DNA of 11,998 nucleotides from Lutibacter sp. (lineage in GTDB: Bacteria > Bacteroidota > Bacteroidia > Flavobacteriales > Flavobacteriaceae): assembly GCA_003516285.1 (NCBI GenBank), contig DPCK01000025.1, positions 153 through 12,150 on the forward strand, in the 5' to 3' direction. The position numbers were made by a program, and so were the translations under genes. Below, one piece after another: positions 6,285 to 11,998 of this stretch. The notes beneath the pieces are model-generated. The model saw only the letters and a list, made by a program, of their open reading frames with translations, was not told where the DNA came from and ran no database searches. The number at the start of each line of letters is the position of its first letter. Position 1 is the stretch's first letter.

Positions 6285-9194
6285 CTATTCCACGCTAATT
6301 TTCTTAACCGTATTACCGGTTTTTGTAGTTATTTGCACCAAATATACGCCTGTAGCCGTGCTTAGAGGCAAAGAAATGGTACGAATGTTAAAATTGGAGT
6401 TCCAGGTTTTAATGGCTTGTCCCAAAGTGTTTACCAAAGCCACGCTCAAAATTTCCTCGGTGCTGTTGTTTTTTATTTGTAGTTCGCCGATGGCGTTGTT
6501 CATAAATACGTGAATGCCTTCTATGATGGGTTGCGCAGCTGCAGAAATTAATATTTCTGCTTTTACGTCTTCTGTCACTAATTTTTGTGTTTTAAAAGTA
6601 ATGGCGAACCTATCGGTATATTTTCCTGCAGCTAATTCAATTTCAAACTGGTTTTTAGAAATATTATGCCTTTTTCCAGTTGTGCTGTCCTCCATAAATA
6701 TTTCAGTATCCTCTTGGATATTCTCGGTATTATCTATACTTATTTTGATTATTCCCGTAGTTGCAACTTTAACTTCAAGCGGCAAATTTCTTTGGTCATT
6801 TAACGTTGGAACCGCCTGTATAATAAAATTTATATTGTTGGTTCTCCAAGACATATCTTCAACAAAAGTTTCATTATTAATGGCATCATAACCTATATCA
6901 ACGCCATCAGTGGTGTTTTCAATAAAAGCCACTAAAATTTGACGCTGATAACCTTTTGGAGAACTATAATTTAGGCGAATTCTTGGAAATGTGTCTTCAT
7001 CTATTTCTTTACTTGCATCAGAAGTTTTGGCACTTTTCATAAATTGAGAAACACTGGCATTTTCCTTTATGAATACTCGTTGGCTATTTTTAAATTGAAT
7101 TTGGCCACCATCCAGAGCCGTTACAAAAAATCCTTGTGCTACGGGAATAAAACGTTGCGGCACTTTTCCTGAATTAGATGTTGCCCCGGTATTCTTGGTA
7201 AGCACATCATTTGAAACCGCAACCACACTGCCGGATAAATTATAGATTGCATAACCACCTTCATAGGATTTTAATAAATGGTTTCCGCCACCAAAATGAT
7301 CCCAGAAATATAAATTACCATCAATAATATTTGTCAATCTATTTCCTGTATTACCATCTACATCTACATTAATATTATCTCTAATAAATTGTTTGGCGTC
7401 AATGGCCGATGGATATGGATTTCCGATTAAGTAATTAAAATTTGCACTTATTGTGAGATTGATGTCTCCGTTATTTGGTTTTCCCTCAAACGTATAATTT
7501 TGTTCCGGTAAATTTGTGTTTGAGCCTTTCAGGGTAAAGCCTTCCCCTGCATTTAAATTACCGTCTTTTCCTACCCAGGTCCAACCGCTATAGCCATTTC
7601 CTAAATTGGCATATTTGTACATCCAATAAGAGCTTAAACGAATAGGAGATGTTACAGCGCCATCGGCAAAATCATAAGGCGCTCCAAAGGTAATTGGTTT
7701 AAACGGTGGAGAAGCATTTGGATCGGTGCCGTCTCTTAAAACCCCAGCAATGGTATAGGAGGTTCCTGTAGTATTAACGGGCGATCCCCAATAATTATAT
7801 TTAAAATTATCTGAAGTTCCCTGTTGGTCAATTTCTATGGTGCCTGAGCCATACAAACTACTTCCGTCAATTTGAATCAACTGCGATTCATTGTTTAAAT
7901 CTATTTTTCCGTTTAGCGTTAAATTCCCAGTAACTTTTAAATAATTGTTAACTATATTTAAGGTAGCTCCACTTTCAATCTCAATGTTTATAACTTCTGC
8001 TGCATCACTTGAGTTTATTGTGGGATAATTTGATAATCCTGAAGGTATTAAAACATTTAAAGTGTTTGGATTACTGATCGTTGGAACCCCTGTACACCAA
8101 TTTACTGGATTATTCCAATTATTGTCAGTTGAGCCATTCCAAACATTATTGGTTGGTTGAGAATTGATAACCACATTTGCAGTCGCTAATGAGGTACATC
8201 CAGTCGCATTTGTAACTGTGTAATTATAGCTTCCGGTTGCAAGCCCTGAAATTATTGTGTTTGCTGTGTTTCCTGAAATTGCTCCCGGATTAATTGTCCA
8301 GTTTCCTGTTGGTAAACCATTTAATTGAACACTTCCGGTTGCTGTTGAACAAGTTGGTTGTGTAATTGTTCCTAATGTTGGGGCGGTTGGTTTAGCAACT
8401 ACTGTAACAATAACTTGTCGTCTTTGAGTTGTTATACCGGATGTTGTTGCATCAATATAATAATTTGTTGTAGAAGTCAAAGTAGGTGTTGTGAAGTTTG
8501 CAATATAAGGAGCGCTTGAAACTGTTATTGTTTGAATAGCTGTTCCTCCAGCTGCCAAATCATAAAGGCTGTAAGTGGTTGAATTTGTTGGTGTAGGATT
8601 TTTAACTGCTGTAATAGTTGATGTTCCTGAACCGCAAATAATTGAAGAGGTGGCAACAACTGTATTATATCCTCCACCAGAAACTAAATTAGGGAAATCC
8701 GTTAAAGCACCTCCTTGCCCGTTACAAGAGGCTACTTTTTCCAAGCCTATTCTTATCAAATCAGAAGCACTGCAATTACTGCCAGCACTAATATTTCCTC
8801 CACTTTCAACTATTATGGACGAATTTACAGCAAGTTCTAAATCATAATTTCCATCTGAAAAATCAATATTAGCATTATTTCTTACAATCAACTGAATGGT
8901 TCCTAAACAAGTAAAATTTAAATTATTATTCATAACCAAGTTTGTAGCATTCACACCGTCCCCAATATAAATAATTGTACAGCCTGATGAAGATAATGCC
9001 GCGCAACTAATTGAACTTGAATTTACAGTTGCTCCTGTAATAGTGCATTGCGCATTTCCTTTAAATGAAAATACCGCAAAAATCAGCAAAAAAAGAAATC
9101 GTGCTTTTTTTATAAAGTGTTTAAAGTGGGATAATGCTGAAAATAAAAAAATTAGCGGTGCCAACTTTTTAAGAACGGGGTTTGTTTCTATCAT
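6285..9194 (-). CDS. Large secreted T9SS cargo protein with SprB-like repeat and type A sorting domain
   Basis: This 969-residue protein is probably exported by Sec and then delivered to the cell surface or medium by T9SS. A hydrophobic signal segment, FLFLLIFAVFSF (33-44), ends at NAQ, preceded by an unusually long 30-residue N-region. No other Met occurs before residue 87, so the ATG at 9194 is kept. The order of parts is: a Cys-rich, Ser/Thr-rich beta region (50-265); one Ig-like repeat of the SprB kind (about 267-344, PTCSTATGSVQLNGLPTGNW to TVTNATGCTS); a Trp-rich motif VWNGSTDNNWNNPVNW (351-366); a beta-rich stretch; a long module with IDQQG (455-459), YNYWGSPV (466-473), GNPYPSAIDA (591-600), LYFWDHFGG (628-636), YEGGYAIYN (644-652), QGFFV (687-691) and NSQRVF (703-708); and the C-terminal sorting domain (about 890-969, LGQ...GVYLVQITTKTG...KKISVE). 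The shared module matches the neighbouring gene. Function is unknown; an adhesin or surface-layer role is a guess. Confidence 0.9.
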   Translation of the reverse strand: MIETNPVLKKLAPLIFLFSALSHFKHFIKKARFLFLLIFAVFSFKGNAQCTITGATVNSSSISCAALSSSGCTIIYIGDGVNATNLVMNNNLNFTCLGTIQLIVRNNANIDFSDGNYDLELAVNSSIIVESGGNISAGSNCSASDLIRIGLEKVASCNGQGGALTDFPNLVSGGGYNTVVATSSIICGSGTSTITAVKNPTPTNSTTYSLYDLAAGGTAIQTITVSSAPYIANFTTPTLTSTTNYYIDATTSGITTQRRQVIVTVVAKPTAPTLGTITQPTCSTATGSVQLNGLPTGNWTINPGAISGNTANTIISGLATGSYNYTVTNATGCTSLATANVVINSQPTNNVWNGSTDNNWNNPVNWCTGVPTISNPNTLNVLIPSGLSNYPTINSSDAAEVINIEIESGATLNIVNNYLKVTGNLTLNGKIDLNNESQLIQIDGSSLYGSGTIEIDQQGTSDNFKYNYWGSPVNTTGTSYTIAGVLRDGTDPNASPPFKPITFGAPYDFADGAVTSPIRLSSYWMYKYANLGNGYSGWTWVGKDGNLNAGEGFTLKGSNTNLPEQNYTFEGKPNNGDINLTISANFNYLIGNPYPSAIDAKQFIRDNINVDVDGNTGNRLTNIIDGNLYFWDHFGGGNHLLKSYEGGYAIYNLSGSVVAVSNDVLTKNTGATSNSGKVPQRFIPVAQGFFVTALDGGQIQFKNSQRVFIKENASVSQFMKSAKTSDASKEIDEDTFPRIRLNYSSPKGYQRQILVAFIENTTDGVDIGYDAINNETFVEDMSWRTNNINFIIQAVPTLNDQRNLPLEVKVATTGIIKISIDNTENIQEDTEIFMEDSTTGKRHNISKNQFEIELAAGKYTDRFAITFKTQKLVTEDVKAEILISAAAQPIIEGIHVFMNNAIGELQIKNNSTEEILSVALVNTLGQAIKTWNSNFNIRTISLPLSTATGVYLVQITTKTGNTVKKISVE

Positions 9195-9206
9195 ACATTA
9201 AATAGC

Positions 9207-9244
9207 TTTGGGTTACCCAAAAATACTTTTTTATGAAGTATTTT
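9207..9244 (-). promoter_or_regulatory. Overlapping inverted repeats and -7-like box upstream of the 969-aa gene
   Basis: TTTGGGT/ACCCAAA (9207-9213 and 9215-9221) is a near-perfect palindrome. AAAATACTT/AAGTATTTT (9220-9228 and 9236-9244) forms a 9-bp stem with a 7-nt loop. They share bases 9220-9221, so both cannot form fully at once. On the minus strand TATTTTTG (9225 to 9218) matches the -7 consensus TAnnTTTG, giving a leader of about 17 nt; no -33 TTTG was found. The group could be an operator over a promoter or, if transcription starts further upstream, leader RNA structures. Confidence 0.4.
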
Positions 9245-9564
9245 GATATCCATAAAGCGCTTATTTAACGAATGGAAACATCTTAAAAATAAATGGTTTA
9301 ATAGTGCTGTTAAACGGCTTATTTTACAACTAAATTAAAGCTATTATTTGGTTGTTTTATCATTTTGAGCGTTGAAATTAAGTACATAAACGCTTGTGAA
9401 AGCCCCTTTTATGCGCCGAAGGAAAGCTCCCAAATCCACAAAAAGGAATTAAGCTGTTGGTACGGATGGTATTTAAAAGATAATTGATGCCAGTTTTTGT
9501 TATTTTGATATTTTTTTTAGATAGAATATAGACGCGAAAACACCTAAAAAAGTAAACCAATTAT

Positions 9565-9598
9565 TTTGTGCGCTTTGCATAAATATTTACGATATTTG
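9565..9598 (+). promoter_or_regulatory. Orphan plus-strand promoter-like element
   Basis: TTTG (9565-9568) and GATATTTG (9591-9598, one base from TAnnTTTG) are separated by 22 bp, close to Bacteroidota -33/-7 spacing. No plus-strand coding frame follows, so if active it would make a short or antisense RNA running toward the 3' end of the gene at 9701. Confidence 0.25.
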
Positions 9599-9700
9599 CG
9601 GTAAAAGACAGTCAGGTCGCTGATTCCACTTTTGACTTTGTGCTTCCGACTCCGGTCTTCGGTCGTCCTATCCGAACTATTGATAGTTAACTTATAACTT

Positions 9701-11998
9701 TTACTCCACAATCACTTTTTGAACCACCGTTCCTTTTTTGGTGTTTATTTGGACAATATAAGCGCCTGAGGAAACTTTTATCGGCAGATAAATGCTGTTT
9801 TCATTCAAATTTGTATTCCAGCTTTGAATGTTCTGACCTAAATAGTTGAACAAATTAACCGTCACAATTTCGGCATCAACAGGTTTTGTAATTTGCAATT
9901 CGGAGGTTTTGTTGTTCATATAAACCAAAAATGCTTCAGTTACGGTTTGTTTATCGTTTCCATCAACAACCGGCCTTCCTTCTTTGGTGTAGCCGGGATT
10001 AAATACTAGAGAAAATCGGTTTAGGTAGGTGCCAGGTTCTAAATGAATTTCAAAAGGATTTTTATCTAAATTATGGGCTTTTCCCGTTAGCTTATCTTTT
10101 AAATACACTTGAATATTTTTACCTAAATTCTCTGTAGCGTCAATTTTGATGCTTGCAATTCCGGCTTTAAAAATCTTCAATCCTAGAGGCAATTCCTGTT
10201 TTTTATCAAAATTGTCAACGCCCTGAATCACAAATTTACTTTCGTCAAAAGTCCAGAACATGTCTTCTTTGCCAATGTCTGCAATTGGCGCATCATAACC
10301 CAAATCGAAATGGTTTGAGGCGTTTTTATCTAAACCTACCAATAACGGACGGCGATAACCTAACGGAGAATCAAATATCAATCTGATTTTTGATCTGGTA
10401 TCGGCAGTTGTTCCTTGCGATTCCTGCGTTTTCGATTTTTTAGATGCTGCTGTCTTCATAAATAAAGATCCGTCGTTTGTTCCGGTAAAACCTTCACGTC
10501 TAAAAACCCGCTGACTGTTTTTGAAATTTAAATTTCCTCCAGTAATTGTTATATTTGTTGTACTTAAAAGAGGATCTACAATTGCCTCCACAAAGAATCC
10601 TTGTCCAACAGGTATATAGCGTTCAGGCACTTTTGTGCCTGATTTACCTGTATTTGCAGCTAATGGAACATTTGCTAGACCAATAACACCACCCATTAAG
10701 TTATAAGTTGCATAACCTCCTTCATATTCTGCCAATAAATGATTGTTGGATAACGTAAAATGATCCCAAAAATATAAAGCACCATTAAAAACATTTACGT
10801 TATTTCGCCCTACTTTACCATTAATGGCTTCCTTAATGTTATCTTTAATAAATTCATCTGCATCCAACGCCGAAGGATAAGGATTTCCTATCAAATAAAT
10901 TTGGCCGGGAGTTAACAGTGTTGTTTGAATATCCCCTGAATTTGGTTTTCCGACGAAAACATAATTTTGCAATGCATTTATTGCAGCAGCACCGCCGGTT
11001 CCTTTCATGGTAAATCCGTCTCCAGCCCTAATATTACCCCAATACCCAACGTTAGCCCACTGATAATAATTGGCCCAAGGGTCAGCAGTTACGGTCGCCT
11101 TGTAGGTCCAAATCCATCTGCTGGTTATTTTTATTGGACTTGAGAGCGCTCCATCAGCCGAAAAAGCCCCATCAACAAAATTAATATTTATTGGAGTAGC
11201 CGGATTTGTACCATCCTTTAAAACATTAGGAAGTTTATATGGTGCATTATTTGCTGCACCTTGAAGTGTAACCGGAGATGACCAATAATTATAACTGAAA
11301 CTGTTTTTTTGGCCTTGCTGGTCGCGTTCAATATAACCAATGCTGGTTTCTTCAAAAATACTTTCACTAAATTGGGTCGTTGTAAAGTTATCGTCAACAT
11401 CATAATATCCATATCTTTTCTGCACCAATTGTGATTCTCCTTGTAAATCAATAACACCATTCAATTTTAGATAATGCGTAATCCATAAGCCTTGACCCGT
11501 TCCCGTTCCCGGATTATTTAAAGGATCCATCGAAGTAATGCCATCCATTGTTATTTTTCCGGATTCCGAAATTAAACCTAACAAGGTTATATCTCTATTC
11601 GCTATTATATTATGTGAAGTTTGAACAATATTCCAATCTATTGGCGTTTTATAGTTTGCAGAATGACTTGGGTCTAAATCATTGATATCTTTTCCAATAC
11701 CGGCAGTATTTGGAATGCTCCAAACAGGTTCTGTCCAAGTTAAAGGATCATCCCAAGTACCTGAGCCTCCTGTTTTAGTGGTATAAGGTAATGGCGCAGT
11801 TAATGGTTGAGGTGTGAATATATTTCTTAATCTGCCTGTGATTGCGCCTGCAGTTGGCACTATATGACCACATTGCGTGTCCATTTGATAATACCCTGCT
11901 AAATTGGCCCAAGACAAGCCATTAATTACAATAGGAACAATTTCACCAATAACGTTATCAGTCCCACTTTTTTTAATTTTTTGATTCATCATTTGGTG
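9701..11998 (-). CDS. T9SS cargo protein with type A sorting domain, N-terminus outside window (partial)
   Basis: The frame is open through the right edge (two more codons, His-Gln, precede the ATG at 11992), and the visible start has no signal peptide, so this is the C-terminal 765 residues of a larger protein. Numbered from 11992: an entry region with TAPLPYTTKTGGSGTWDD (65-82) and a Trp-rich stretch to 91; TSHNIIANRDITLLGLIS (125-142); YLKLNGVIDLQGESQLV (174-190); then the module shared with the neighbour, RDQQG (223-227), YNYWSSPV (234-241), VLKDGT (257-262), GNPYPSALDA (369-378), LYFWDHF (406-412), YEGGYATYN (423-431), GQGFFV (463-468), NSQRVF (492-497), SKIRLIFDSPLGYRR (534-548), LGYDA (564-568) and VIQGV (588-592); and the sorting domain (about 685-763, LGQ...GAYIVQINTKKG...QKVIVE). 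The protein is likely on the cell surface. Its actual activity is unknown and may lie in the missing N-terminal part. Confidence 0.9.
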   Translation of the reverse strand, partial: HQMMNQKIKKSGTDNVIGEIVPIVINGLSWANLAGYYQMDTQCGHIVPTAGAITGRLRNIFTPQPLTAPLPYTTKTGGSGTWDDPLTWTEPVWSIPNTAGIGKDINDLDPSHSANYKTPIDWNIVQTSHNIIANRDITLLGLISESGKITMDGITSMDPLNNPGTGTGQGLWITHYLKLNGVIDLQGESQLVQKRYGYYDVDDNFTTTQFSESIFEETSIGYIERDQQGQKNSFSYNYWSSPVTLQGAANNAPYKLPNVLKDGTNPATPININFVDGAFSADGALSSPIKITSRWIWTYKATVTADPWANYYQWANVGYWGNIRAGDGFTMKGTGGAAAINALQNYVFVGKPNSGDIQTTLLTPGQIYLIGNPYPSALDADEFIKDNIKEAINGKVGRNNVNVFNGALYFWDHFTLSNNHLLAEYEGGYATYNLMGGVIGLANVPLAANTGKSGTKVPERYIPVGQGFFVEAIVDPLLSTTNITITGGNLNFKNSQRVFRREGFTGTNDGSLFMKTAASKKSKTQESQGTTADTRSKIRLIFDSPLGYRRPLLVGLDKNASNHFDLGYDAPIADIGKEDMFWTFDESKFVIQGVDNFDKKQELPLGLKIFKAGIASIKIDATENLGKNIQVYLKDKLTGKAHNLDKNPFEIHLEPGTYLNRFSLVFNPGYTKEGRPVVDGNDKQTVTEAFLVYMNNKTSELQITKPVDAEIVTVNLFNYLGQNIQSWNTNLNENSIYLPIKVSSGAYIVQINTKKGTVVQKVIVE

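Larger units (their letters stand above)
6109..6285. repeat. GC-rich palindromic intergenic repeat cluster, ends in inverted orientation
   Basis: The whole space between the convergent stop codons is filled with repeat-like DNA. The left end begins GGCCTATCCCCAGCCC and ends AAGGGAGG (6109-6143). The right end, read on the minus strand from about 6285, begins GGCCCCCTAACCCCC and ends GAAGGGAGG (to about 6262). The two ends are thus similar and inverted, with about 115 bp between them that carry GCCGGCTGGC and a strong hairpin. CCCCAGCCC/CCCCTAACCCC palindromes of this style are, as I recall, common between genes in flavobacteria. The right end overlaps the stop codon of the neighbouring gene. 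It could be a non-autonomous mobile element or a convergent-terminator module; no open frame is present. Confidence 0.55.
9195..9700. other. AT-rich 506-bp spacer between the two T9SS cargo genes
   Basis: I see no credible protein gene. A 60-codon minus-strand frame (9378-9560) would need a TTG start and shows no family features. The spacer holds two overlapping inverted repeats just upstream of the 9194 start, a plus-strand promoter-like pair near 9565-9598, and a GC-richer patch at about 9610-9675. The latter includes a weak CCG/CGG stem at 9653-9663 and the small palindrome AACTATTGATAGTT (9675-9688), which may mark the 3' end of the upstream gene. The rest is featureless AT-rich sequence. 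Confidence 0.6.

Noticed and set aside
9368..9394. AGCGTT/AACGCT inverted arms as a terminator
   Set aside because: Only a 6-bp stem with a 15-nt loop and no T-tract; likely chance.
9378..9560. 60-codon minus-strand open frame in the spacer between the T9SS genes
   Set aside because: It needs a TTG start, has no recognisable features and lies in low-complexity AT-rich DNA.
9701..11992. Treating the ATG at 11992 as the true start of a 763-residue protein
   Set aside because: There is no signal peptide, the frame stays open to the window edge, and the N-terminal sequence begins in mid-domain.

Overview
The window looks like a chromosomal segment from a member of Bacteroidota, most likely Flavobacteriaceae. 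Three things suggest this: the DNA is AT-rich with almost no Shine-Dalgarno sequences; promoter-like boxes follow the Bacteroidota TAnnTTTG pattern; and two large secreted proteins end in a type IX secretion (T9SS) type A sorting domain, a system confined to this phylum. The species cannot be named from this sequence.

Bases 1-4861 are a minus-strand housekeeping block. Read in the direction of transcription it contains rnpA (RNase P protein), an overlapping S41 C-terminal processing peptidase, a 210-bp spacer, a 562-residue protein of unknown function with a nucleoside-phosphorylase-like C-terminal half, and purD (GAR synthetase), which runs off the left edge. The unknown protein lies only 40 bp upstream of purD. 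Its E-M-E-G and S-D motifs resemble purine-handling enzymes, so a role in nucleotide or nucleoside metabolism is plausible but unproven.

Bases 4862-4927 form a short divergent promoter region. From it gcdH (a glutaryl-CoA dehydrogenase-type acyl-CoA dehydrogenase, 4928-6106) reads on the plus strand. A 178-bp convergent spacer follows. It is packed with GC-rich imperfect palindromes, appears bounded by similar sequences in inverted orientation, and contains a strong bidirectional-terminator-like hairpin.

Bases 6285-11998 hold two minus-strand paralogous T9SS cargo proteins, separated by a 506-bp AT-rich spacer. The downstream one is complete (969 aa). The upstream one is cut by the right edge (765 codons visible, no signal peptide). 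They share about 600 residues: a Trp-rich entry motif, a beta-rich stretch, a long Cys-free module with many conserved signature motifs, and the sorting domain. This shared module, and the phosphorylase-like protein beside purD, are the parts of the window least explained by well-described families. I saw no tRNA, rRNA, CRISPR array, transposase or defence system.
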